Below, one piece after another: positions 46,391-57,248 of a stretch of DNA of 64,000 nt. The position numbers and the translations under genes were made by a program. The first letter of the stretch is position 1; every line of letters begins with the position of its first letter. The notes below the pieces were generated by a model. It was not told the DNA's origin and made no database searches. It saw only the letters and a list, made by a program, of their open reading frames with translations. Source of the DNA: Membranipora membranacea (Eukaryota; Bryozoa; Gymnolaemata; Cheilostomatida; Membraniporidae); the NCBI GenBank assembly GCA_914767715.1, contig OU612071.1, positions 9,841,493-9,905,492 on the forward strand, given 5' to 3'.

Positions 46391-46583
46391 ATTAGTGATG
46401 TCTTGTAACCGCTGCGTATATTTCTTACAGGTATCTCAACGATAACTTCATATTATGATGTGGAGATAAATTATCGATACACCTCATGGAATGTTAACTA
46501 TTTTTCCGGTCCTTTTGTGTACAGTGTATTATAATTGACCAGCATAAGTTTAAACCTTATCATAGTACGGAAATACTAGGAGT

Positions 46584-46877
46584 AAGGACCAGTGTCCCCA
46601 GACTTGCCATATGTTCTATCAGCTCAGTGGCAAGCTCTCAAAATAAAAATCGATATAAATCATACCTATTATCCCCAAAATTTTTTGCCAACCCGCTACC
46701 TACTAGTTTTCAAGGGTGCCGGTGCTGAATCAAAAGGAATTTTTTCCCTCTGATGAGCGGTTATCGAGATAAGCCCCATTTTAGCACCTTTTTCCTATGC
46801 TGCGTGTGTTAAAAGTACCAAAACAGAGAGCGGGCAACTCCAAAATCAGCCTCAAATTGGAGCTCAGAAAACTGTCT
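46584..46877 (-). repeat. Right terminal inverted repeat of ISL2EU element
   Basis: Reverse complement of 40865-41158, ending CTCAGAAAACTGTCT followed by AT. Confidence 0.95.
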
Positions 46878-48834
46878 ATTGTCCGCTACGGATGAGGAAC
46901 AACTCTCAGAGCCTACTTCTCTGCAAAAAGTGCTTTTTGACGTACTGCTTTCTCAATGGCTGGAGTACACAATATACCCACTTTGTAGATACAAACTGAT
47001 CGGTTTTCGTGTTTAGAAGGAGTAAATCACTGAACTTAATCCTGGAACAGCAGCTCACTCATAGCCTTATAAACGGTAATCACTCAATTTAGGAATACTT
47101 ACTTGATATTATGAACTCCTCAATCCTCCAATAATTTAAGTTTATAGATGTCTATGTGAAATGCTATGTGATTGGCTGTCCCTAGTAGAGGGTGCCATCT
47201 TTACTGTATGACCACGTGACAGTCACCTGACTAAAACCATTACAACAAGATGCATTCTTCCGGATATAATGCAGTCTCTAATAAAATATTCATTGATTTA
47301 TGGATTTGTTTCATAGTGTTTTATTATTTTATATTATCAAGACAGGCATAAATAAAAGTTATTATGTTCAAAATAACAACCGAATAAAAGAATAAGACAC
47401 TAGTTTATACAAATTGTTGCTCACAGAAAATTGATTTTTTTAATAATCAAACATTGCGCAAACTCCAAAAAGCTACTAGGGACTGAGCTCGATGTCAAAT
47501 GAAAATTGTGAGAATGTCTATTGGAAAATGCAGCTCCCTGATTGGAGAATGGTGAGTTGAAAATGCTATTCTAAGAATAGTACAATTCAATGGAGTAAAT
47601 TTGTCAGGTGGGGAAAAAATTTGTTATTTAATAGTGATAATTAATTAGCAATAAGTCATGGCACATAACAATTTGCAATCAAACCCTGACAGGTGTATCC
47701 CCGTTCAGAGGTGCTTGACATATTGCCATCAATTTGACAATAAATTTTGATATTTTGTCAATGAATAATAGTAATAGTATTTTGAATTCATTTATTTATC
47801 ACTTTGTGAATGGAGATGAAAGTAATACACAATTTGATTTTATATCTGTGTGACCTAGATATATGCTTGTTTTCTCCTCAGAATTTCAAATTAGTTTAGC
47901 TTAGATATGACTTTGATAGCTTCTGGCTAATCGTCAAGCAAGACATACAGCTTCTCTGAAACGCTTCTGATTTCAATCTGATAGTATACATTCCAGATGT
48001 CACATCTAATTCTGTTGCTTCAATCGATAAACAGAGTTTATAAGTTTTCAGATGAATTTTTGATATTGATCATACATTTCAACATTGATTCTGTTGTTTC
48101 CTATGACAAAGAGTAAAATTTAGGTCCAGGTAACTTATAAAATCAAACTGAAAACTGAAATGCTTCTAGTGAATGAATCAATCAAAGAAATTCTCAATAT
48201 GATGGACAAAAATCTGTTTTACTAACTGCAAGAAACACATAACTCAACTTTTTCCTTTTTTTCCTAAGTTGGCAACAGGATTATCTTCTCCATTTTTAAA
48301 GATGATTCAGCTTTTATACAGATTGGATACAATGTCGGGGGGAGGGGTTAGGGGGTTTCATGGCTCCCGCCGTAATGTCTCAGTTTATTGATGGCAGATT
48401 TAGTAGCATCAGGTTTCCCTTTTGAAATGTTGACAACATAGGGGCAGATAATTCAACTTCCACAATCAACGCTACCACAGAAATCATTTTGGAATACTGT
48501 GCAAGATGGATATTATCGGTGAAGGGATTCTATGTTTTGTAACAAATTTCAACAGCAACAATAGACATCTTCTCTTTTGCCCAATGCACTGTCATTTCTA
48601 TATGTGTTTTTTTTTTATTTATCTCAACCAGCTGGACTGTTTCAATGTTTTATCCTGGGGGGTTTTAGTCCCCTCGGATCAGGACTTAACACAATGGAGG
48701 TCGTATGTATGTACAACAACATTTTGCATGCAGATAAAATAACCCCTGCTGTATGGTATCAATCACTGCAGCTCCATCCTTGCAGCTCATTGCTTTACAC
48801 TGGGTTACAGCCATTGAGTTATTATGTACTCTAG
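46878..48834. other. Stretch without supported genes
   Basis: No exon is recognised. The plus frames beginning near 48506-48577 overlap one another and contain a T-homopolymer; I do not support them. Confidence 0.5.
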
Positions 48835-50740
48835 AGTGGACAATGTATACAAAAATAGCATCAGTTTTTGTCCTACTTAATTATTGCGAAATCCATAACA
48901 CAACGCAATCTGGTTATGCATGGCTAGTGCCTGTATTATATAACTTATCATTGAGAATATACATATTGGGCGTGGAAATTTAGATTTTTTAGAGCGCTTA
49001 TACCCGATTTTTTGGAAAAGATTTTATGTGACACTATGTGGATCACTTGCAGGTATTTTCACTCGCAGCCATTTGAAAATATTTCTATGTTTTCTCATTA
49101 AAATAAGCCAAAATCTCGACCGCAAACACATCATTGTGATGAAATGGAAACTATCAGGCTAGCTTAATCTTTTTCACTGCCACTCGCCAGCCATATTTGC
49201 TGTTTCCTGTCTATCTCATTTGTTTTTAATTTTCCTACTAGTGAAATTTAGTACCGGGTCCAGATAGCGAAATTAAACTCTAGCTAAATTAAGCTTCTAT
49301 AAGGTATTATACGTGGTTTAAAGATGAAATAAATTATTAAAGTCTCACATTACACCCTCTGTACTCTTCCCAATTGAAGATTGGAGTTGCAAAGACACAA
49401 TATTATGGTGTTTTCTACATAATGTGTTGCAACTGATAAATTACTGCAATTTTCATACAATTTTTCCAGACTGAGTTAGGGAATTTAAGAAAATCTAGAG
49501 TCAATCTGGACAAGTATTAATCTTAAGTTTTCCGTTTGCTGTTTTCTTGCTATTCTCAGCAGAAGAGTTTATGTATTTATCGATTTAACCTGCTGTGTTG
49601 GCTTGAATAGTTTCAGTAATACAAACACGAGTGGCCACTCTGGAGAAGGAATTTAGAGCGTTAAATGATACAGCCAAACCAAAACCCGAGATCTTTAAGC
49701 TCAAAATTTTTGAACCACTGGTTACTTTTACGCATTGATATGAATGTGAATATGAATATGAATGTATATCAGTGCTTATACGCATTGTATAATTGGAAGT
49801 TATAATACTGGACGGATAAAATGAACCCACTGAGTGTGTAACATTTCAGTTAGAGAGAAAGGACACAGTCCAACTGGCAGGCAAGTGGTAGGGGCAAAAA
49901 TCGGCTAGCCAGGTAATTCGGATTTTATCCTGATGATGTGTTTGCGGTTGCGATTTTTAGTGTTTTAAGGGAATAACACAAATCATTTTGTCCCCTGACT
50001 GGTAAAGAAATCACTTGCAAGTCGTCTTATAGTGTGACATGAAAAGTTTTACAAAGAAAAAAATCTAAAGACGATAAAGGCAAGCAGCAAACTTTTTCAC
50101 CTCCAATCGCTTTTCCACAGGCTACTTGTACCCCATGTTATCACAAATCATCCTCAGTAGCTGGAACTGAACAGATAAAATAAACTGACTGAGTGTGCGA
50201 CATATTAGTTAGAGCGACAGGACACAGTCGAAGCCCTGTCATTGCGATTTAAGCTCATGTGTTTGCGGTTGATATTTACTTATTTTAATGGGCGAATACG
50301 AAAATTTTTATACTGACTGGAAGACGAAATACCTGCAGGTGATCTAAATTTAAATGGTGTTACATGTGAAATTCTCTGAAAAAATGGCTATAAGTGCTCC
50401 ATAAACTAAATTTGTATGTCCAATTCTAATCTTTTAAATGAAAAAGTCAACGATTCATGCACTATCCACGCACAACCAGATTTTGTTGCGTCATGGAATT
50501 GAAAGTGAAAGTACCTGCAAGTGTACCTTCACTTTCAATTCCATGACGCAACAAAATCCCGGAAAAATGGCTATAAGCGCTCTAAATATCTAAATTGCCA
50601 TGCCCAGTACGTAAATTCTCAATGATAAGTTATATGATACAGGCACTAGCCATGCACAACCAGATTGCGTTGTGTTGCGTCGCAATGATTAAGTAGGACA
50701 TTTTTAGCACTGCATTGTCCATTGTATATAATAACTTTAT
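48835..50740. repeat. Inverted and direct repeat island
   Basis: The block 48835-49150 reappears in reverse complement at 50255-50740: GATAAGTTATATRATACAGG, CACTAGCCATGCA, AACCAGATTGCGTTGTGTT, AATTAAGTAGGACA. A second, direct copy of part of the right arm lies at 49810-50100 versus 50160-50400 (GTGTTTGCGGTTG, GGACACAGTC). The structure is a palindromic element about 1.9 kb long with internal duplication. No transposase is seen, and the ends and target duplication are unclear. Confidence 0.65.
50480..50557. repeat. 35-bp near-perfect hairpin, 8-nt loop
   Basis: The left arm 50480-50514 and right arm 50523-50557 are reverse complements with one mismatch, around loop CTGCAAGT. The arms begin ATTTTGTTGCGTCATGGAAT. 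It sits in the right half of the repeat island. Confidence 0.95.
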
Positions 50741-50944
50741 GGTTACAGCTGTCAGTGGTTGAAAAGTGACACTAACGACTTGGAAAACCTAGTCGTCACT
50801 ATAAACCTCTTACTAGTGGCACCTCGGTGCAGTGATCGTCAATAAAGACGGACAGCAACATTTATAGGAGTTTTGCTGCTGCCAATAGCATCATTACTAA
50901 TTGGCTAAGCCGGAATGATCTAATCATTTTTGGGCATTTTACCT

Positions 50945-51330
50945 TTTTTCATCTGTCATTATTTGATCTTGCTCTCACACCCTGCAGAGTTTCTACTAGC
51001 CAACGTTCTTCTACTGTTAGGTGATGTTGGATATTGCTTCTTTGGTGTTATCTACTCATGTATAACCATTATTGTACCAATGTGCCCATGTACCCATGTG
51101 CTTGTGTTTTGGTTTTGTTTTGAGTGGAGCATTGATATGGAATATACCTCAGTGGTGTGGAGTTATCTGCTCATGAGTTGTTGGGCTGAAACCCGGTCTA
51201 GGTCATTTATGGTTTCTTACATATAACTGTTCAACTTGGTAATTCAATAGTGGAGTTTTATTAGTTACATGGCAGCAGTTTTGACTGACAAATGATGTGT
51301 ATGATTTGTTGTAAGATGAGGCCTCTTTAT
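50945..51330 (-). pseudogene. Decayed copy of the small secreted-protein gene
   Basis: On the minus strand, TCATTTGTCAGTCAAAACTG corresponds to exon 4 of the gene at 33982-36362 (SFVSQN.C). The frame soon meets a stop (CATAAATGA). Exon 4 is joined within a few bases to a promoter-like ATATAAAGAGGCC, with the signal-peptide exon missing. Not expected to make a secreted protein. Confidence 0.75.
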
Positions 51331-52326
51331 ATTGTGGTGCGTTTTGAACAGATGGCTTATTGCCGAAAGTTAACAATATATGGTAATGAATTTAATATCT
51401 TCTATTTTTATGTTGGAAAACGTACAACACCAACATTATTATCCAGTTTTTTGGAGATGGAAGTGTCTATTCATAGATAGATTGCACCCTTATTAAACAG
51501 GCAATTGAACACGCAAGCGTAAATATGTCATCAGATTTATCAGCTTTTAATTGCCTTGTCTATATCTTCACAGAGTAAGGATTCATGTCCTTACTCTGTG
51601 ATATCTTGTAGAATCGACAGCTGCTAATTTCAATCTATATTTAACTCGACATAAGGATTCACATTGCCTCATTCTAGGGTGTTGTAGGAACTACTGTAGT
51701 TTTGAACTTCATTAATCAGGATATTGTGTGATTAATGTGGAAGTCATTAGGGCATTAATCAATTATTTATATGGCTTTATTACAAGCTAAGGTTTGTTTC
51801 TAGTTCTATTTGATTTACAGCATCCCTAAGCCAACGTGCACAAAAGTTTCAGATTCGCTCTGATTCAATCGTATTGCGGGGTGTTTTGAACAAAGATGCT
51901 AGATTATACTTTTATTTATGGAAGGCTCGAGTTCTATGGGTCCCTGAGACCTGAACCCAGGATGATTCGAGTTACCTCGGCTAGCTCCTTCTAAGAGTCA
52001 AGACCAAGACAATATTCCCATTATGATTCTATATATTCTGTAGCAAACTGTGTAAAAGTGGAAGGCTAAAGGTTTCTCATTCTGTACCCTGGTAGGGTAG
52101 ACATGCAGCGACGCCTAAATATGTACTGTTAATGTACTGACTTACATCCTTTGCATCGTCATTTTGTAGCCATAATTGTGGTAATATATAAAAATAGTTG
52201 CCGAATTATTTATAATGTTCCTTAGTATTTGATACAACCGTACTTTTAGCCTCACTTTGAATGGAAGGATCACAAATTAACATTGCTTACGCCATTACAT
52301 CATCATCCTCAGGGACCTGATTATGT

Positions 52327-52485
52327 AGCATTAGGTATAGTATTATTGCATTATTGTATTATTGTAATATTGCATTATTGTATTATTGTATTATTGTTTT
52401 ATTGTAATATTGTATTATTGTATTATTGTTTTATTGTTTTATTGTTTTATTGTAATATTATATTATTGTATCATTGTATTACACA
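52327..52485. repeat. TATTATTGT minisatellite
   Basis: About 150 bp of 9-10 bp units (TATTATTGTA, TTTTATTGTA). The plus-strand frames through it (rich in HYCIIV) are low-complexity artefacts. The paralogous site in copy A near 37820 (GCTATTGTATTACAACAAAA) has no array. Confidence 0.9.
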
Positions 52486-52590
52486 TAAATATTTGTCAAA
52501 TTGCCCAATTTAATGCAACACTATTATGTTTGCACCCTTTGAATGTAAATGGCATTTTAAATGGCTGATTAGGAACATATAGTAGGAATT

Positions 52591-52755
52591 GTGACAGGGT
52601 GGCGTAGTGGTTAGGATTCTAGCTTCTCAATCTGAGAGTTTCACGTTCCAATCCCGGTCACTTCCCGTGCTGCCAAAGGAGGTGAACTCTCCGGACAATA
52701 GCCCAGCTTGCCAACTCCTACCTTGTACACTGGTGCGCTAAATAAATGTGATATA
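52591..52755 (+). mobile_element. tRNA-Glu-derived SINE
   Basis: The head GTGACAGGGTGGCGTAGTGG followed by TTAGGATTCTAGCTTCTCAA resembles tRNA-Glu (..TAGTGGTTAGGATTC). The A box is TGGCGTAGTGG (52600-52610) and the B box GTTCCAATCCC (52645-52655). GTGAC at the start can pair with GTCAC after the B box. The body runs through CCGTGCTGCCAAAGGAGGTG and TTGTACACTGGTGCGC, and the tail AATAAATGTGATATATC is AT-rich. The corresponding place in copy A (near 37905, ATAGGAATTTTTTT) lacks it. Confidence 0.8.
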
Positions 52756-53506
52756 TCTTATTCCACATACTGTAAGCATATTCTCATTTGCACTGAAAGG
52801 GGTCTTGAATAACAAGAAAGTTGATATTATTATAATTATTATTATTTATTGTTTTTTTCAAGATAGAATCTAATTCACCTCTCTGATAAAATACATCAGA
52901 CCAATCAGAACCTTGAGTTTATGTTGTAGACTCGTAGATCTTACAGATGCTAATTTAAACCAATATGAGTATCCATTTTATTTTTAACAGGATGCAAATT
53001 GCTTGACCCTAAATTTCTGTATTGTGTAATTTACATTAACATCCTGGAAAAAAATATTGTTTTGCCGTTTTGTAACAGGATGTACTAATAAGGATGCTAT
53101 GTGATATATTATGGAAGTCATAAGGATATCATGAGATTTCCCAAAAAGCTCATAAATTTTTCATCACTTCCAACGCTTGTAGCGATCAATTTTGCAGTTT
53201 TTGTAATAAATAAATACAACCAACAGTGTTTATGAACAAAAAAAAAGGAAAATATCTACATGGATGGGTTCCAATTAGCTGCCTTGACCATCGAATTGCA
53301 TATCTATAGTGCTGTTAGCTGATATCTGATGGTTTTCACCCAATAAGTCGGGAAGGGGAATGACATTTCCAAAGTAAAATAACTTAAAAATATGTCGTCT
53401 TCATTTTGGGAAGTTTCACACTTAGCGCGGAGGACCAGCTTATCGTGTAATGGAATAAGATAGACAAAGAGCGTCTTTATTTAGTTTATACTGTGGAAGT
53501 AACTGG

Positions 53507-53670
53507 GTCGCATCTCGGCCTATTGGCTAAGATCAAAGTGTCACAGTTAATGGCCGATTAGAAGTGCCAGTTTAATTTTGGCAGCTTGCTGCACACCCAA
53601 GTTATATGGCCTCATCTCTAGGATTCATTCTAGTTTTCTAGGATGTATCACTTTCTCAGAATGAGGATTT
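53507..53670 (+). mobile_element. U2-snRNA-headed repeat, copy 2 (clean insertion)
   Basis: Begins GTCGCATCTCGGCCTATTGG then CTAAGATCAAAGTGT, which aligns with U2 snRNA from its first nucleotide (ATCGCTTCTCGGCCTTTTGG, CTAAGATCAAGTGT). The paralogous empty site in copy A reads GTAACTGGATTATCCC at about 38621-38636. Here the same flanks (GTAACTGG and GGATTATCCC) are separated by 164 bp, so the insertion starts exactly at U2 position 1. The 3' two thirds match copy 1 (37011-37175), including ATTCTAGTTTTCTAGGATG. Confidence 0.75.
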
Positions 53671-53819
53671 GGATTATCCCTAATATATGCTGAATTTTCA
53701 GCTGATGATTAGCTCTGACCAACTGAGCCAGTTTCAAAATATAATCTAAATACTATATGCGTCTAGCAATATTAGCAGAAACAATATAATAGTCGATTAT
53801 TTTTATTGAGACAACTGAA

Positions 53820-54030
53820 ATCGCTTTGACTCAACAGTGACGGCATCAAATTTTTTATATCTCTAACATAAGATCCATTTTTTTGTATTGAGCCTCTGCT
53901 TGGCATGGCATTTTAAAACATTAAATTCAAAAATTCAAAAAATTCAAAAATTAAACTTAAATCAACTCAACGCAGTGTCACTAAGATCATTACCCCTGAT
54001 TTGACTCACATTGATAGGTTAGCTCCGAGT
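53820..54030 (+). pseudogene. LINE reverse-transcriptase scrap, copy B
   Basis: Degenerate paralogue of 38781-38985 (CTCAACAGTGACGGCATC, CATAAGATCCATTTTTTTGT, GATCATTACCCCTGATTTGA). It has more indels than copy A and an extra AAAATTCAAA repeat tract. Confidence 0.6.
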
Positions 54031-55377
54031 CTACTCTGATGAGCGAGTGGGCTTTTTTATTTTGTTTTGGTTGCTATTTAGTTAAGCACTGAAAGCCTTC
54101 GCTTGAATTATGAAATCATTATATAACCCACAGAAGGGTCTCAAAGATACACTGATAAACGATACACTGATCTACGATAGGCTAATACACAATACGCTGT
54201 TCCGATAAATTCTGATGGTCATCAATGAACGATATCAATTAATCTCCTGACAAAAATGTAATACATGCACTGTTGATCTACTCCACATGAGCTTAATACG
54301 CTAAACGTAGTCACAAGTTTTAGCTTAAACTTAATTCAAGGTTATTATAATACACAGTCTATTTAAATCATCACAAGTTATATATATTGCAGCTTTTGAG
54401 ATCTGTTTATGGTCTAGTATATGAAAGTGCCGACAAGGCTGTCTACAAGTGCGTGAGGTTTTGGATTGCCTTTGAATACACAATTGTGACTACTAAAGAG
54501 TCAAGTGGCTGTGATTACCAATTATTTGTGTCAACCAAACAGGCATAAAACTAATCTGTTTAGACTAAGACTATTTATTTAATTACCCTGAGCATTTAAT
54601 TCAATTGAGACAAAATACACGTATAAAATATTTATATATGGTTCAAAATATTAAAAGGTGTTCTAAATATTCTGACCTTACCGTCTCTGCACTCGTATCC
54701 TTGGGTATATAGAATGTTAGATGAGTGCTGATTTAAACACTGATAGCACAGATAAGCTGATATTACTCCGAATTACACAACAATATAATATATTATATGA
54801 TACAATTAATTATTTCACTTTACAATCTAAGACACTGCTGAATAGGACAACGGTCCTGTGGCTTTCCTTTCTTAACACTAACTGCTGTCTATACGTATTG
54901 TTGTGCCACTGATGTACATGTGACACAGTCTTTTTGGTAGGTGGTTTCACTTTGATGATATAGTGTTGTAATCTCAGGTGCAGCTGATGCAAGTATTACT
55001 GAGGTTGATGGTAACTGGTAATTGTATTCTCTTTCTTCTTTAGAAGTGATGGTGGAAGTTTTGTGCTGTACTGGATTCGTTATTATTTCTATTCTTGTGC
55101 ATCACTCTGGTGTTCAGTTCATCATATATATATGTCAGAAGGTAGGGATGTAATACTAAGCTGATGCCAAAATAGAAATCTCCGCAAACCAGGGTTAATT
55201 TACAGTTGTAATAAAACACATAAGTGTTGTTTTGTTTTTCTTTTTTTTAAATAAAATCCTATCTACTGATAGGCTGTTAATAATTCTGTGTACTTTTAAA
55301 CTCAACGTTAGTTTCATAATAAAATCCCAACACCTTAAAATTCAACTATAATGTAAAATCATTAATATTTATAAGAT

Positions 55378-55445
55378 TATGGATTTATGGATTTATGGAT
55401 TTATGGGTTTAGATATGGATATGGACTTATGGACTTATGGATTAT
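55378..55445. repeat. GGATTTAT octamer array
   Basis: About seven units of GGATTTAT / GGACTTAT with a GGTTTAGATAT interruption. Confidence 0.9.
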
Positions 55446-55655
55446 AAATTGTACCATCACCTCGTGTTCAAAATGAGGTTTGAAGGAAGATGATGTTGTG
55501 TGTCAAATTAATGATCCAAGGCTTAAAGAATACTGACTCTGTCATCTCATTTTTTGTCACATTCAAAATTGTCAGCAGCTTTCACCACCCTAGCTTCTTT
55601 TCCATATACCAAGCCTAGTTATTTGTATGTAGTTTGAAGCGTTGGTATAGATCTC

Positions 55656-55913
55656 TCAAAAAATTCTAGTAATACTAAGATCTCTGTATATGATTTTATC
55701 AAGGTAGCGACTACCCTCAGAGATGGTGATGAAATAATTTTCTCTGGTTGAGCTATCACCGCAGAAAATTGTTATTGTCGGTTTATCATGGAAGCGACTA
55801 CCCTCAGAGATGGTGATGAAAACATTTTCTCTGGTTGAGCTATCACCGCAGAAAGTTGCTAGTGTCGGTTTTTTTGCCATTCCTCCTGTACAGTAATTCT
55901 GTCTGGTATTCAT
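55656..55913 (-). CDS. ORF with two 29-residue repeats (unrecognised)
   Basis: An 87-bp unit occurs twice (starting 55706 and 55793). Because 87 is 29 codons, the minus-strand frame stays open across both copies: each encodes FCGDSSTREN.FITISEGSR followed by a short variable linker and KPT. The whole frame is 85 codons. A possible exon of a repeat protein, but neither splice sites nor a family are evident, and two copies alone could be chance tandem duplication. Confidence 0.3.
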   Translation of the reverse strand: MNTRQNYCTGGMAKKPTLATFCGDSSTRENVFITISEGSRFHDKPTITIFCGDSSTRENYFITISEGSRYLDKIIYRDLSITRIF

Positions 55914-56254
55914 CCTGTTTGATAACGAATCTCAAGAAATATATCAATTTTTAATAGTACTGGTGCATGCTTTAAAAATTGTCACCCTGACACCTGTAAT
56001 CTATGTCCAAAGACTGACTTTTGTTTTATTCAAGTCCATCTTTGTGAGACTTGTGCACGTTAAGATAAATATTATTTTCCTAATAACAGTATATACCTGT
56101 ATATAAATGGTATAAATTGTATCCATGGTTCAATATACAGGCAACAGACCAAGATATTCATTTTAATTATTATTAACTCTATTCTGGTGAACTATTCAAT
56201 CACCAGTTTTTTTAAATACTTATTAAACCTTTCCAGATATAAATATGAAGGTTC

Positions 56255-56720
56255 TTGTAATCCTATTTTTTAAAAGGATACAAATTGCCTGGTTCTAGAT
56301 TGCTGTGTTGTGTAATTTACATTTACATCCTGGACAAATATTATACTGTTCTGCCATGTTCTTACAGGATGTATTGAAAAGGATGTTTTTTGACCATTAT
56401 GGAAGTTATGAGGAAATCATGAGATTTCCAAAAAACCTGTTAAAAATTTTCATCACTTCCAATGCTTGTAGCGATCATTTGCAGGTTTTTTTCCGATAAA
56501 TACCACCAACAGGGTTAAAAAAAAACAAAAAGTAAAATATGCACATAGATAGGTTCCAATTAGCTGCCATAACCAGTGGAATGCATATCTATAGTGCTGT
56601 TAGCTGATATCAGCTACTACAATATTGCAGTGTTGTCAGCAATGAGAAACATACTTTTTTCTTCTGTTGGAATGTAAAAAAATTGAGAAAAAAAGTTGGG
56701 AAAATGTGACGTTTTCTTTT
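56255..56720. repeat. Third partial copy of the 38-kb repeat block
   Basis: Matches 38130-38450 and 53020-53330 (ACATCCTGGACAAA, ATGAGATTTCCAAAAA, CATCACTTCCAATGCTTGTA, AGATAGGTTCCAATTAGCTG) and then joins a segment also found at 39868-39985 (GATATCAGCTACTACAATAT). The shared block is therefore a dispersed repeat rather than part of a single duplication. Confidence 0.75.
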
Positions 56721-57248
56721 TTTTAAAGAATAGTAATAATTGGCTACTTTGCATTCATTTATTGATTGCTTTATGAATGTACACAGGAAAGTAAAACACA
56801 ATTTGATTTTAGACTCGTGTGACCTGGATATATGCTGGGATGCTCAGCATTACTTCAACTTAATTTAGCCAGGACCGGTTTTTAATTAATCCTGGCTATT
56901 TGTAGCTGCAGGGAGTTGTACGCTTGTTTCTGCGATGCGCTGCATGCCTTTTCAACCCCTGGCAAACTTATCATCATTCACCCTCATTTGCATATCTATT
57001 CATTTACTATCACATCATTGCCACATCATAATTTTGGGCACAGTCATACATGTAATTTGGGGCCAGATGGTCTAGCTTTAAATGTGAAAGTTTTTAAATA
57101 ATATTGACATAAAAGGATTATATTTTTGTATTCAAATCAGAGCGACACAGATGGAAAGGTATGAAAAGGTTTGCGATTTATTTGATGTACATTCTTCTTA
57201 TTATCTGTTTAACAATAAAATGTTATCAATCTGTAATCACAAAGAAAT

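Larger units (their letters stand above)
40865..46877. mobile_element. ISL2EU-type DNA transposon (6.0 kb, defective)
   Basis: Terminal inverted repeats of 294 bp each (40865-41158 and 46584-46877, about 97% alike over the outer 130 bp) begin AGACAGTTTTCTGAGCTCC. The element is flanked by AT on both sides (40863-40864 and 46878-46879), the 2-bp target duplication typical of the ISL2EU superfamily. It carries two convergent genes, also typical: a SAP/SWIM/YqaJ-type protein on plus and a THAP-DDE transposase on minus. Both are broken: their 3' ends meet at an internal deletion near 44073-44084, the transposase has a frameshift, and the YqaJ gene has one too. Small inverted-repeat DNA sits in a transposase intron. 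Confidence 0.92.
50890..54040. repeat. Segmental duplication, copy B
   Basis: Degenerate direct copy of 33900-38990. It keeps the last exon region of the small secreted-protein gene (50930-51290, with in-frame stops) fused directly to its TATA promoter (near 51330), so the intervening exons were deleted. Later insertions include a tRNA-Glu-like SINE (52591-52755), a TATTATTGT minisatellite and the U2-headed repeat (53507-53670). Confidence 0.85.
54041..56254. other. Stretch without supported genes apart from small repeats
   Basis: Contains a GGATTTAT octamer array at 55378-55445 and an 87-bp tandem repeat at 55703-55876. The overlapping frames at 54721-54992 are not supported. Confidence 0.5.

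Noticed and set aside
48506-48983. Three overlapping plus frames of 76-85 codons
   Set aside because: No splice signals, a T9 homopolymer inside, and no recognisable motifs; partly inside the repeat island.
52283-52568. HYCIIV-rich plus-strand frames
   Set aside because: Translation of a TATTATTGT minisatellite.
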